NCBI GenBank assembly: GCA_001600455.1
Contig: BCKC01000002.1
Location: 372,001-436,000 of the forward strand
DNA: 64,000 bases
Reading direction: 5' to 3'
Source: Endocalyx cinctus
Lineage: Eukaryota; Ascomycota; Sordariomycetes; Amphisphaeriales; Apiosporaceae
Shown here: piece after piece, positions 14,218-26,799 of the stretch
How positions within the stretch are numbered: the first letter of the stretch is position 1
Layout of the letters: each line of letters opens with the position of its first letter
Translations under genes and position numbers: made by a program
The notes under the pieces: generated by a model
Database searches by the model: none
Told to the model about the DNA's origin: nothing
What the model saw: the letters and a program-made list of their open reading frames with translations, nothing else

Positions 14218-14503
14218 ACGCGATGCCCTGGTTCTTATTAAAATTAAAGTAACGTCACGTCACTTTTAGAGCTTTACCTTAACTTATCCCACTTTTAATC
14301 CTTCCCCCCAATTGAATATTATACATATAACGCGGTTTATACTACACGATCAACCACCAACCGCGAATTTCTATATTTCTATAACTTCTTGTTCCCTCTT
14401 CTTTGCTATCTTTCATCCTCTTTACATTTTTCCTTATTACTACTCCACGTATATATAATTGTATACTTTAATAGGTTCAAACCTTTTAAACCTTCACCGC
14501 GTT
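14218..14503 (+). promoter_or_regulatory. cluster of MCB/SCB-like CGCG cores upstream of NRM1/WHI5-like gene
   Basis: ACGCG cores occur at 14218-14222 and 14330-14334, a CGCGAA at 14362-14367, and an ACGCG on the minus strand at about 14498-14502. All lie within about 470 bp of the ATG at 14683. These match the core of MBF/SBF sites (ACGCG, CGCGAAA). Yeast NRM1 is itself an MBF target, so autoregulation is plausible here, but this is inference from short motifs. Confidence 0.35.
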
Positions 14504-14682
14504 TCCTAGCTTTATCTTCCTTGTATCTTGTCTCGGTACAAAGTCATCTGCCTAACCAGCTCCCCCTCCTTGAATACGAACGTCTCCTCGGACGCCCGAG
14601 AAACCGTGGTTAGCTTCACGAGACGTTAAGGGTAGAAAGAGAAAGAGAGAGACAGGCCTTAGTAGGGTGAGACGAGGTCAAA

Positions 14683-16028
14683 ATGGAAAATCCGTCGTCG
14701 CCGAGTAAACGACGCGTCCTCGCCCCGCTAGACGCAAACGCCCGATCGCCAGCCACCGCGGGAACGCGCTTACTTGGCACCAAGAAGCTCGAATATGTCA
14801 AGCCGGATGCTCAAGAGAACCGCGTACCTAGCCCCAAAGCGAAGAGACCTTTCGTATTGGTAGATGAAGAAGAAGAAAGAGCCGTAGTAGTCACGACAAC
14901 AACGACGACGACGGCGAGAACGAGTATTAGTCCGAGCCCCGCTAAAAAGGCGAGGTTATCTATCGAGAGGGTCTTGAATGATGATAGCCCTTCCCCTGCC
15001 ACCGTTCAGGAAGAGGAATCGGATGATAGAGAAGAAGACGAAGTGAATGGCGATGAGGAAGAAGAAGAGGAAAGGGAGGAGTCTTCTATCTTTGACACTT
15101 CGGCCCAAGACCTCACGCAGGCTACGGCCATAACGGAGCCAGATACCGCGACCGCGACCGGTAACGCTGTGGCTAATTCTATAAGAACATCTACGACTGC
15201 AGCCACAAATCAAGCTGCGCAGCAACAACAAGAATCTCCTTCGGCACATTTCTTACATAGGCGACCTACTCTGTCGCGTGAGGAAGCTCGAAAGGTATGA
15301 TATTTGCTTACACTTTTCTTCATGTAGTCCCCCATCCAACCTCCTTCAAGCCCCTCTTAGCTCTAGGTACCGGGATATGTGTTTATCCATCTTCGCGTCT
15401 ATATCATACTCCATTCAAGACCTACTTGCTGACCTTTGAAACACAGAAAGCGGAGATAATACGACTACGGCTGGGCTTGGCCGGGTATAAGGTACGGACA
15501 GGCCAGACCGACGTCCCTCTCGAAAGACTGCAGGTCAAGAGACCTATAATAAATAGCAAAGCGATTGCGACGAACGTACCGAAACGTACCGCTGCCCTCG
15601 GGGGATATCAGCAACGACAGACATCACCCCCCGGTCCCCTTCCCCTTCCCACTTCATGGGCAACAGGATCTCAAAGTTTCCTTAACCGCACCACCAACAC
15701 CACCAACGCCGCGAGGATGACGGCGGACGAATCCGAAGGAGAGGAACCGACGCTTCCTCCCATCGGGCGAAGAAGAGCCTTCTCGGTCGCGACGGTGCCC
15801 GGACCGCTACCGGCCCCTACCAGACGGCCTCCCCATCAAGTTCATCACCGGTCGTCGCCGGAGAAGAACGCGATCTCCAGATTACCTCCTTTGCTGTCGT
15901 CGCTGGACGCTCGTACGCCGAAGCGGCCTCGGTTATTGATGGACGATAACGAAGACGACGAGAACCTCCCTAGCAGCGGGGTTAGAGGCGGGGCCGTGAA
16001 GGGACTTTTGAGCCTTTGGCGTGGTTGA
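14683..16028 (+). CDS. Nrm1/Whi5 family G1/S transcriptional repressor
   Basis: Family members bind MBF/SBF and repress G1/S genes until CDK phosphorylation. There are two exons, 14683-15294 and 15447-16028, with a 152 bp intron (GTATGA...ACAG) that has a TGCTGAC branch-like site. The frame is kept and gives about 397 residues. The diagnostic Whi5/Nrm1 motif spans the junction: SREEARK, then KAEIIRLRLGLAGYKVRTGQ, at about residues 198-224. The N-terminal half is acidic and disordered. CDK consensus sites (S/T-P-x-K/R) are visible as SPSK near the N-terminus, SPAK near residue 87, and SPEK and TPKR toward the C-terminus, as expected for a CDK-inactivated repressor. No other domain is seen. Whether it is the functional equivalent of Nrm1 or Whi5 cannot be told from sequence alone. 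Confidence 0.82.
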
Positions 16029-16675
16029 GAGAGAGAGAGAGGGAGAGACGCCGAGAGTGAGTGCCTCTCGGCGTCGTTTGTATAAGCTTTTGTATATTTT
16101 TATGTTTTAGTAAGGCGTTATGTATGGGATGATATCATCGTGTTGTATTACATTATATGGCATTAGGATTTATTGTATCTCTTTTCTTGGATATTTTATA
16201 CCACGTTGGAATTGAAAGTTATCGTGATTCTCCCCCCCTTTCAAGATGGAAAGTACCTGATGGAAAGTACCTTCTCTTTTCTGAGTTTGGGCTTGGTAGA
16301 GATATTATACGTTCGCGACTTCCCCTTAACATCTCAGATGCTCGCTCCAATTAGGCGTGTACACCTATGATGAGTAGCCCGGATGGAGACTTCCTTTTTT
16401 CCCTCTTCATTCTTTTGATCAGATCACTCATCTGCCACCGCGGTTTTGTTTTCAGTCTTCCTCACCAATAACTTCGAAAGGTTGAACTTAATCATCTGCT
16501 GTGTTTACCCTGCAATTCATAGGGAAGCCGAGAGAAGAAAATAAGGAAGAATCATCTCGATAGATGCAAGACACATTGTTCCTCCATTTCAAACTCCAAG
16601 AATCAAGAAGCCTATAGCCTCTTATTACTGACTATACTGTCCTTATACCAGACCAGGCCAGATCAGACCAAAACC

Positions 16676-17212
16676 ATGTGCTGGCGCGTCCAATTCACCT
16701 ATCTCTGCGGTTGTACCATCAACACCGTTTTCCCTTGCGGGAATAAATGCAGCAACAGCAGTACGACCGCCACAGCCACCGCCAATTCTATCCCTTCTTC
16801 CTCTTCTGCTCCTTTATCTCTTGCTTCTAATACAACCACCACCACAAAACTAGAAGAAACCTGCCATGAGTGTTCTACCAGACTTTCCTCTTCTTCATCA
16901 TCATCTTCCCCTTCGTCTTCACCTCCCTCGTCATCGGATCAAAAAGAACAAAAAGAAGTGTTAAAAGAACTAGACCCCAACCTACCGATCCCCAATCTCG
17001 AACGCATAAGCCTAAGGAGCGTGAGGGCGACGAGAAGAACGACGGGGATAATCACTTTACGTGATCCTTCCTTCTCGAATTCTTCATCTTTCGTTATTAA
17101 TAATAATGACGACGATGATGGTATTCCTGATGATCTGGGTAGTCCGAGATTCCATATAGAAGATGAGGAACTAGAAGAAATGTTGGCGGAAACCGAATCC
17201 GCGCTGATTTAA
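16676..17212 (+). CDS. small Cys- and Ser/Thr-rich hypothetical protein
   Basis: An uninterrupted 178-codon frame with a good start context (CCAAAACCATG). The N-terminus MCWRVQFTYLCGC plus downstream FPCGNKC and CHEC gives seven cysteines in spaced pairs, which could bind metal, although no known zinc-finger signature fits. The middle is a long Ser/Thr/Pro stretch and the C-terminus is acidic (DDDD and EDEELEEM). No signal peptide or membrane span is evident. I do not recognise the family beyond a resemblance to short fungal proteins that begin with MCxR and a CxC motif. It is coding rather than chance because the Cys pairs and acidic tail keep a sensible composition over the full length. The low-complexity centre lowers confidence. 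Confidence 0.55.
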   Translation: MCWRVQFTYLCGCTINTVFPCGNKCSNSSTTATATANSIPSSSSAPLSLASNTTTTTKLEETCHECSTRLSSSSSSSSPSSSPPSSSDQKEQKEVLKELDPNLPIPNLERISLRSVRATRRTTGIITLRDPSFSNSSSFVINNNDDDDGIPDDLGSPRFHIEDEELEEMLAETESALI

Positions 17213-17763
17213 TTGACTGATTGATTGATCTTCGTGGCGATGATAGCATTTAGGAGGCAACAAAATTACCAAAGGGAGCTATAACTAACTAATTGGGCTT
17301 ATTTTACGAGGAGTGGGAAACGAGGGAATCTAAACTTATGCTGTTTTCTATTCACCTATCTATATATTTCTATCCTTTTCAGACTACGCACCGCTGCTAA
17401 AGAATCTTCATAATAAACCTTATGAAACAATCATTACCGTCGCTCAAAAACTAAGAGATAAGATTTATAGATCTTCGAAGTCACATACTATGGAAAGAGC
17501 ACTTACTGTTATGTTATTATACGTGACGAGAACAAGCAGCCCTCGTAATAAATCGAGAAGATTAGGTTATTTGACAAGAGCAATCAATACCGCGTCAATA
17601 TAAAAGACGTAAACAAGATTTCTTCTCTCTGAAATCATTATATACATCTCAATCCCTTCCATCGATAACTTCAACTCTTATTCTCCCATTTTCATATGGT
17701 CAATCAATCAGTCAATCAAAACCCCCCTCCCCACCACTTCTTCTAACCCCCTCTTCATCTTCC

Positions 17764-20700
17764 CTAATTCCCGCCAAAATCCATCTTCAGCGCGATGCTC
17801 GGCTTCCCGCCCTCGCCCGCGCTCTCGCCCGACCCTTCGCCCGCCACCTGGTTCCTGCCTTCGCGGATGACCTCTTCCATGAAAGCCTTCTGGCCTTCGT
17901 TCATGTTCGCCACGACGGCCCTGAAGGCCGACTGGTCCGCCGACGCGAGCTCCAGCAACCGGGCGCTCGTCTCGTTGTACACCTCGGCGCCCTCGGACCC
18001 GGCTCGCGACAGGAGCGCGGGCGCCACGAGGGACATGGCGAGCTGCGCCTGGCCCGCGACGGGCACGTACTGCGTCAGCGTCTGGGCGATGAGCCGGCGC
18101 GCCTGCTCCGGGTCTTCCGGGTCCGTGTCCGCCACGAAGGCGACGAGCCGGGGCAGCAGGTAGCGCGCGATCGACTGGTCTGCCGGGGTTGCGTTCGGTT
18201 GCAGGAGCAGAGACCGGACGCAATTTGCCGCGATTTTGGCCGTCTGGAGAAAATTAGTAATCTTCTATTAACAATATACTGGCAATATATATATATATAT
18301 AAATTCACTTACCATGCGATCGCTTAGGCAATCCACCACCTCGTCTAGGAACCTGGTGACGAGACGGTCGTTGGCCGCTAGACGGTTATTACCGCCCGTG
18401 AAGAGGATGGTGATGGCAAGGAGACAGTTCTTGACGCATTGCAGGGAGGTCGGTACTTCGCGTTTCTGCGCTTGGAGGTAGATGGACAAAAAGCGACGCA
18501 GGCAGCCCTGCACCTGAGTGTCCACGGCCGAGCTTCGAGATTTCGACATACTCGTGACGAACCGCTTGAACATTGGCAAGGCCTGAGGAACGATGACGTC
18601 CTGGCAGGACGAAGTTCCCAATATAGTGGAGAATATGTGGATGATGCACGCGTGCAAGTCCGTCTTGATGATAGATGGGAATACCTCGGCGGCGTCTACG
18701 ATAGCGCTAAGGCCGGTTCTCACAAGAAGGACGGATTCTTCTGTCAGATGGTGTCGAACTGGCTGGTTCGACTCCGTCAAGTTGGGCAACAAGCCGGATA
18801 GAACTAGCACGATAATCCTTGTAAGCTCAAAGAGCTGTTCGATATCTTCGGATAAGTCGCCTTCTTCAGCTTGCTCTTGTCTTCTAGCTGAAGGGTGAGC
18901 TACGCACAATGCCCGCGCAATCTCGACAATGACGCTCTGGACGTCGAGACCTTCAGTTAAGACGAGACGGTCTAGCAAATCCATCGTCTCGGAGAAGATG
19001 GCCTCTCTGTAAATAGCGTGACCGGAAACGCTGGGATGCAGGATCTTTTTGAGAGCCTGGAGAATCTCTAGCGTTTGTTCTTGGGTCGCAAGCGAGTCCG
19101 TCTGACCTGGTCGAGTGGCAAGCGCCTCGAAAGCAATACCAAACAGTACGAAGAAGAAAGCTACGGGTTCGTCACGGTAGTTGATGTCTGCGCCTCTAGA
19201 GTGCCCGTTGGTCGCGGGAGCGTCGGCTTCTTTGCCATCCAATGCATCGAATACGAACTCGCTATCTTGCTCGATGAGACTAGCGATGGCATCCACCAAC
19301 TTCAACCAGGAATCCTGATAGAATTTGAGAAGAGTCTCCCGATTAAGAGCCGCATAGATAGTATCGAGACTACCCGACATGGAAGGCGGGCCAAGGGTCA
19401 TGGAAATGTCTGGCTCAAATCGTAATCGGGCGAACTCTCGCAAGGATGATAGCCACATAGGCGTTAGAGTGCCAATATGGGGCCTCAAAACCTCGAGAAG
19501 ATACTTTTGCTCAAGACTGGCCACTTGAAGATCAGCCCAGGCAGAGAATACAGACATTTTGACCATGACTTGAGCGTTGGAACTTAGACCCCTGAGATCT
19601 CCAATTCCAGCGTTTTCGTTCTCATTTGATGAGAAATTCTCAAGCGCACTGACAAGTGTCTTCAAGATACGACCCATACGGTCGACATCAGTCACAATAC
19701 CAGTTGAGATAAAAGCCGCGCATACATTCACGGCTTCGGCAGCTAGCTCCGGAGACGAGTCCGCCGCAAATGCAGGGGTCAAAGCCGAGCTGATCTGTGC
19801 CTGGTACTGCTCAAGAAGCATGGCTTCGTCGAAATCAGGATCCGGTGTCTTTCCGAACATTCTTAGCACTGCGCCAATCATTTTCAAACCCCATATACGT
19901 AGCTCCAACACATTCGATGTGGATGCAGAAAATGCCATTCGAATGATATCGGCAATCCGGCTTTGGAGCACTCCTTGTGCCGGGGATTCGCCATTCGTAG
20001 CGATATCCTTCCCAATCAAAATGAATATATCATTCAGACAGCTCATGGCAAACGTCCTGACTTGCCACCGAAGAGGCTCAGCGTCGGAGCTGGCCGTCGA
20101 CTCTTTCTCGTCTTTAGTAGTGCCGGCAGCTGCAAAACCGGCTACTTCTTCATCTTGGAGGTCGATACCTGCCGTTTGGCTATTCTTGTTCTTATTCGTC
20201 TCTTGGGCTACTTTTGGTCTCGTCATTTTCAGTACGTTCTGACAGCGCATAAGCCACGAGGCGGTGTCGGCTAAAGAAGTCTGGCGCAGCCAGTTGCGGA
20301 GGACATTACGAATGCCATCATGGTCCGGCGAAACGTCCAAGGTGAACCAAAGCTGATCCTCGAACCCTGGATCAGCTGCCTCCAAGACATCGTATGAGTT
20401 TCTTTTCATTAAATTATACAACCCGTCGACAGCGACGTCACGAAGGTTGGCGTATTCCGATGACATATATTTCTGTAGTAGCTTGACGTAATCTGCAAAG
20501 ACCATGTGGCCGGGGGCATATAACGACAGATGTTCGAAGCATGCCAGGCAGGCAAGTTGTGTCGGGATATCCTCCTCGTTCTGGAGTTGACCGACAAGAG
20601 TAAGAATCAACTCCCTAGACTTCGTCGAGTCCTGCAGATCCGGTCCAACAACGTTGATCAAGGAATCTACGCAGCGAGAAATGGCGGCTGTTGTCAAGAG

Positions 20701-23700
20701 TTCCACCTCTAGACTCATAGATATGGGCGATGCTACTTCGGAGTGGTGCGTATCAGACAAGTAGAGTTGGGCGAGCATACCTAGCGTACCCGACACGTAT
20801 GGGCTAAAGCCGAGGCCAGCAGCGTCCGCAGTTTTCCCGAGAGCTTCTAGAGCCCAAAAGTGAACGGTGGGGTGCGGGTCGTTGCACAGAGACATCAAAA
20901 TTCCCGTAATAGTTTTGAGATGATAACCAGCTCCCATACCACCGACCTTGGCTTGGATGCCGCCCAGAGCCATAGCACAACCAGCGCGGGCGCTGGGTTC
21001 CCGATTGCCGACAATTGTATCGATTAGGTATTTGACTTCATGATTAGTAAAGGCATTCCCACACGCATTACAAAGTCGTGCGATAGCGCTGTAACCTAGG
21101 TGACGGATGTACTGGTCTGGATCAATCACAAAACCTCGGATCATTTCTTGCAGAAGCTTTTCCACCGCTAGAGCCTTTACGTCTCCCGAGGGTGATTGAG
21201 TTTCTTTACCGGCTACTCTTAAACTCGAATCCAAAGCGCATGCGATATTGACGCTGATGGCCGCCTTGCGACCTGGGTCTCGTTGTAGGGAGCCCGCGGA
21301 GGAGAAAGTAGTGATCTGCTCGAGAACACTTTCCTGAACCTTTGCCGGCGTGAGAGGGAAAACGAACGAAAAAAGCTGAATGGCCATGTTCACAACCTCG
21401 GTAGCGGGAGGATCTGGAAGATTCGCAGATGTATTCGTGCTATTGATATACAGTACGGCAGCATCGTGCTCTAGAGATGGGCATATCGGCGACGAGAGAA
21501 GATTATCAATCATATTATCAGGGTCTGTCTCATCCGTGGTTAGGTTCTCTGCCTGCTCATCTTTCTGCCCAGGGAGTTTTTGGACGTTGAAACCACGGAC
21601 TAGTCCGTTAACACCAAAGCCGGAGTTATCACCAACTTCCCACACCGATTCAAAAGTGCCGGCAGCGTTGGCAATGGATGCACTTAGAGTGTTCGGCGTG
21701 TAATTTTCTGGATCGGCAAACAGCGATATAGCATGAGTTAAGAGATTGGACTGTAGTAATGCCTCGCTGCCTCCAGCAGGGCTCTGGTTCACTAGCTTGA
21801 TATAGCATTGTAACACTCTTCGTTGAACCATCATATCCAGGTCATATAGCTGTAGTGCCGGCGTCAACCTCTCGGCAATGTCGTCGGTCGTCTTTCTTGA
21901 AGGCAGCATCCGAAGGAAAGCGGTGGTACCTTGTAGCATAGTGGCGATGCGCTTGGAGACATCGACAGTCAATAAGCGGCTATTGAACTGAAGGAATGCT
22001 AGTATGCATCCAAGTGCACACTCTTTAACGTGAGTTAAGAAAGACACTTCAAGTATGTTGCGATGGGCAAAACTATCCTTGGCTAGCGGTTTCGGAAGAG
22101 CGTTTTTCCAAAGAATGAGTAGCTGTGAAAGATGAATCTTCACGAAATTGGGCCCTAGAGACATAAGACCGCCCAGAAGGATCCAGGCAACTTGAACTTG
22201 AGTGCTTGAAACCCGTAGTTCAGACTTTCCGCTCGATTTGAGCAAGTTGGTGGCCATTGAATAGACGCGATTATTAATGTCTAGGGAGCCATATAAGGGG
22301 CGCGCAGGACTCGCACTCAATGTAGCTGCTAACCCATGCGCGAACCCGATGCATCGTCGTGGGGAGTTACGCCCGCCGGTGAGTAAAGAGAGTTCTCTTG
22401 TGAGACTGTTCATGCAAACAGATAAGCAAGGTAAAAGTTGCTGCGGGCAAGCAAGGACAAAAGTTTTCATGCAGTTAGAAGCATAAACTTGAACACTGTA
22501 ACTTGGATGCTGCAATACCTGCAGTAAACCATCCCGACATGGTTCTGCGAAATTGTTCGCAGCCGATCCTAGCGAGGTAATGAGCGATGCCGCGGCGCCT
22601 AACGCCGCGATAAGAGTTTGCTTCGTCGGCTCTGGCCGTTCCTTGAGAACCGGCGGGTAATTCTTGAATACTTCGTTGACAAGCAATTTCGCCGCGGCAA
22701 CTTGACCCGACTCTCCTAAGATCTTACGTCCAATAACCACTTGAAGGATCGTGTCCACAATGCGCCGTGTTATGAGCAGTCGGTAACGATTATTTACGAT
22801 ATTGGCATGGCCAAGGAGGTCGATGGTGAGGTGATCCAAAATTTTCAAGTAATTAGTTTCGACAAATCTCTCTCCAAGCTGTCGCATAAGCCGCCCATAG
22901 CATATCCCGATGGCTGCTCTAGCCCTGTTCGTAGTAGATAAGCGAACATATTGTGTTGCCAGCGTTTTAAGCATATCACTCAAGGCCAGGACCAAATCCT
23001 GACTTCGCTTCCCACCGGGAGCGGGACTACCTGGTCGTGACGACGGAAGCTCATCGTCTTCCTCAAGTCCCATGCCAGGGGCCATAGAGGCTCGTTTGCT
23101 CGCCTTAGACTTGGGCTTTTTCACCTTGGGCACGCTGTTGGCGCTGGGATATTCCGAATGGCTCTTGACCATAGCTTCGGCTAAGCAATCGGCAGCAGCA
23201 TGTCGCACACTTCGCGAACCGGAATCTATAGTCTTGAAGATGGTCGATTTCAAATTGTCAAAATCGCTCGAATTCTCGAAATAAGCGGTGTGTTTGGCCA
23301 ACGATCGGAGACAGCGACATGCGGAAATGACGGTGAGGGATCCTTTATCACCAGACGCCGCATTTCTCGCCTGCTTCCATATATCCCTAGCGATGGTCTC
23401 GTCCATGCTATTTTGAATCATGCCGGCAATCTTGCCGAGGGAGGTAAAGGTAGCGGCGCGCAGCCCGGCGTGCGACTGAGACGACTTAACTAGCTTGACA
23501 AGAGCGCTGCAGGCCAATGGATGCAGACCGATGGCGCTGTCGCCAGCGGCAGCGTAAACATCTCCCAAGCAGCTGACGGCGGCATGTCTCGTCCTAATTT
23601 CACTCTCTGTCTTGTATTTTCCAGCAGAAACGATAGCAACCAGGTCGTTTATGGTCTCGAACAGTAACTTTCTATCACCCCTTCCGAGTACCTGCGCTAG

Positions 23701-24018
23701 AATCTTTCCGAGATTGGTTCTTATAACTCGGCCCGGGGAAGGAGTAGATAAGTTGATAATTTGGAACACCTCCTTTTTAAGGTAGAACTGCTGGGCGGTG
23801 CAGTCGTCGGCGGATAGGGCGTGGACATGCTTGGTCAAGGTAGCGACGAAGTTGAGTAGGAAGAGGTCTTGTTGTTCGGCAGGTAGCGATTGTAGCTTAG
23901 GGAGATCTAGCTCTGGATTATCTGAGGGTGCTCGCGCAGGAACCGAGGAAGGAGATGGGTCGGATGCTTGAACTGGACCGGCTCCGTTTGAGTGCCGAGG
24001 GGAATTCGGTGTAGACAT
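17764..24018 (-). CDS. LAA1: HEAT-repeat protein, LAA1/HEATR5 family (AP-1 accessory)
   Basis: Yeast Laa1, S. pombe Sip1 and animal HEATR5 are about 2000-residue HEAT solenoids that work with the AP-1 clathrin adaptor in trans-Golgi/endosome traffic. There are two exons on the minus strand, 24018-18313 and 18243-17764. A 69 bp intron has a GTAAGT donor and CTCCAG acceptor and contains a (TA)n tract. The frame is kept, giving about 2061 residues, which matches the family length. Repeated helix pairs with conserved Ala/Leu spacing run throughout. Landmarks include GYSAIARLCNACGNAFTN and the GREPSARAG-like block in the middle third. The ATG at 24018 gives a Ser/Pro-rich disordered N-terminus before the first HEAT repeats. 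The last exon is far more GC-rich than the first. The gene is divergent from TACO1. Confidence 0.85.
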
Positions 24019-24479
24019 TTGAATTTTGAATAGTTCTAAAGGAATGAATGAAAATGGTCAGATAACGGCATTAATATAAAATTATATATACAGAATGACA
24101 CATTCGGATTTGTAAAATTTGAGGCCTAGAAGAAAGTTTGACGATTTCGAGGGTTGGAGTATGTGTATTAGATACTTTATGACGAATTCCAAACATGGCT
24201 TCGTCCACGGGTCTATCCCTCCTTACAATTAAAAAGTGTCAATCCCTAACCTAATAGTATGGTATCTAATCGTAGCTTCACAATATCCGTTATATTCAAA
24301 TATCGATTAATTTATATGCTTTAAATTAATATGCCAATTCAATTCTTGGCTACTTCATAACTTCTCTAGGTGGAGAATCTTAAGATGTTATAATGGCAGA
24401 ATCGGAATGATATGAATTCCTAAGATCTATTTTTTGTTCATATGTAATTGTAGCGTTTATATCATTATTTCTTCGAGCC
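24019..24479. promoter_or_regulatory. divergent intergenic promoter region (LAA1 / TACO1)
   Basis: An AT-rich 461 bp interval between the ATGs of two divergently transcribed genes. It presumably carries both promoters. I see no distinct TATA box or known operator. Confidence 0.4.
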
Positions 24480-25590
24480 ATGTCCTTCTCCCTCCCATAC
24501 GTAGGTCGAGCCCCGACTTCGTCGAGCACGACAAAATCGATTACAACAATATGCGCACAATGCCAAAACCGAGCATTTTCCGTGAGCACGCCGTTCTCTA
24601 GTGGCCATAACCGATGGTCCAAAATCCGGCACGAGAAAGGCGCCGCAGACAAGAAAAAGAATGCTTTGCGAAGCACATTCTCCAAGCATATGACCCTCTA
24701 TTCGAAACGTTCGTAATACCACTACTTTCTCCCGCGAGAACAATACACACAGAACCTGCAAACAATTGGCTTATTTGAAAGGATAATGAATAGTATACGG
24801 TCCGAACCCAGCCCTGAACTCCCAATTGGCCAATTTGATCAGCGCAGCGAAGAAAGGTACTTGAACGAATAAGAAAGCGACCGGGTAACGTACTACCATC
24901 ACTTTCGCGCCCGAAAAAAAGACGCCGGATCAATTTATCTAATATCCAAGCGGGATGCAATCCGCGCATCGTAATCTTGTAGCCGGAATGCCTAAAGCTT
25001 CGATTGATATGGCCATCGCCCGGGGTCAGGGCAAGTCGTCGACGGGCGAGGGACTCGAGCCCTTTCTGTACGAGGTCATGATGACCTCTTCCGCGGCCGC
25101 GATCGTCGTCAACGTCGAGACCGACAACAAGAACCGAGCCCTGCAGACTGTGCGGACGATCGCGAAAAATCACGGTGCGACGCCGACGCCGACGGCCTTC
25201 CTGTTTGCGAGGAAGGGACGGTCTACCCTGAAGCACAAGGAGGGCGAAGACTTCGACGATACCCTCATGGCGGCGCTCGAGGCCGGCGCCGAGGATGTAG
25301 ACCAGGACGAGGAAGGCAACGTCGTGGTTTGGACGGCCCCCGAGATGACGCACCAGGTAGCGCAGAACCTCGCCGCGTCGCTCAACACCCAGATCCTGAG
25401 CTCGGATATTATATGGTCCCCGACGTCAGATAGAGTGAAACTCAACAACGACGAGGGGGCGGCCACGTGTCTAGCCAACTTCCTCGCCGAGCTTAGAGAA
25501 TTCGACGAAGTCCAAGCCGTCTACGCAAACGTTGAACGAGGGGAGATATCGGAAGAACTCTGGAGCACGATTGAAGAAAATCTCGACTGA
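24480..25590 (+). CDS. mitochondrial translation factor, TACO1/YebC (DUF28) family
   Basis: TACO1 promotes mitochondrial translation of COX1, and the YebC family is widespread. I assign three exons: 24480-24708, 24794-24856 (63 bp) and 24983-25590, giving 299 residues. The N-terminal ~40 residues are Ser/Thr/Arg-rich and fit a mitochondrial presequence. The family core begins with GHNRWSKIRHEKG near residue 41. The tiny second exon supplies YGPNPALNSQLANLI, and the third begins in AGMPKASIDMAIARGQGKS, the typical YebC run. Intron 1 uses a weak GTTCGT donor and a TAG acceptor. It was chosen because it restores both frame and the conserved GPNPxLN block. The C-terminal domains (EVMMTSSAAAIVV and the DIIWSP region) are intact. 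It is convergent with PET100. Confidence 0.85.
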
Positions 25591-25990
25591 TAACTTTGTC
25601 ATATCTGTATTAACAGCCCAAAGATGTTCATTACGCAACGGTAATATTGCGCAAATTTTGTACAGTACTTTAAGTCATAAAATTTGTACATACAGTTCGA
25701 TAGAGCAGATCAATCTCTGCCTCCGGAACCACAAGAGAGGGGTTGAGGTGGAAGAGATCCTAGGACTAGATAAATTAGACCCAAGCAGCGCCAATTAGAC
25801 TTGTTCATTTTGGGATTCCATCCGGGGAAGAACACAAGCGACTTATTTTTGTGACCCTAAACGCCATAAGATTGCATTTTAATCGTGTTTTGAGACACGC
25901 GCGCATATATCCCTCTCTCCTTTCTAATCATATTATACCATTCGTATCTCTTTTCTTACCCCGCCTCCGACCGCCCTCTTTTGCTAAGAC
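25591..25990. other. shared 3' flank of TACO1 and PET100
   Basis: 400 bp between convergent genes. Short frames here look like UTR sequence. No terminator-like structure is obvious. Confidence 0.5.
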
Positions 25991-26364
25991 TCACGCGCTC
26001 CCGTCGTTATCTCTCGTGGACGGAGGGGGCGGGTTCCTAGCCTCTTGCTCGAGCCGCCTCTCCCGGGCGTACAAGCGCCTAGCGCGCAGTCTCTGAAGCT
26101 CGGCCTGGATCTCGTCTCTCTCGAAGGGCACCTTGTTGGATTGTTCGGGCTTGGGCCAAAAGTCGGGAACGGAGAAGCGCTCGTCGAGGTTTGTGCCAAA
26201 GTAATACATGATTCCGATCGGGAACATGACGTATACGCCGAACTAAAAAAATATTTTTAGATCCAATTTGTTAGCATGAAAAATCGGCGGGTGAAGGACA
26301 GTTTAGGAGAGGGAGGGGAAAATTGGTTACGTACCTTGAAGACTTCTAGGTTAAGTCCTCCCAT
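25991..26364 (-). CDS. PET100: cytochrome c oxidase assembly factor Pet100
   Basis: Pet100 is a small inner-membrane chaperone needed for complex IV assembly. There are two exons on the minus strand: 26364-26335, encoding only MGGLNLEVFK, and 26242-25991. A 92 bp intron has a GTACGT donor and a TTTTAG acceptor. The total is 93 residues. The joined N-terminus MGGLNLEVFKFGVYVMFPIG followed by IMYYFGTN is the family hallmark: a short amphipathic lead, then one transmembrane segment. The FWP motif (VPDFWPKPE) follows, then a basic, Arg-rich helix. The start lies in the tiny first exon, without which the protein would lack its conserved N-terminus. Confidence 0.9.
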
Positions 26365-26799
26365 GGTGAGTGTTGCTACGATTTGACTCCGTATGTTTAT
26401 TGTTATGGGAGTATAATCAATCCAATTTTAAAAGATCAGATTGAGTATCGCATATGTGGATTCACAGCGAGCCGTAAAATCTGGATTTGACGGTATGATA
26501 TTGTCGTTGCTTAATGAGGTCCAATTGACGTGATTGAAACGTTCAATCGAACCTCGAAATTAGTTTCAGCCCACCAATCATCATATCGCTTATTTACATA
26601 TTTTTCGTGGGGCAGACCCCACATAAGCTTGAGCCAATAGCGTCGAGTCAGTTTCATTCGTAGGACAGCCATCCGTGGATTTCTCCTTTTACTTTCACGT
26701 GCTATCGTTACATTGACGTCTAATTACCATAAAATCATGCTCTTCTCCATTTTGCTTCCAATCTCTCTTCTACTACCGAAATCATGATTTTCATGCTGA

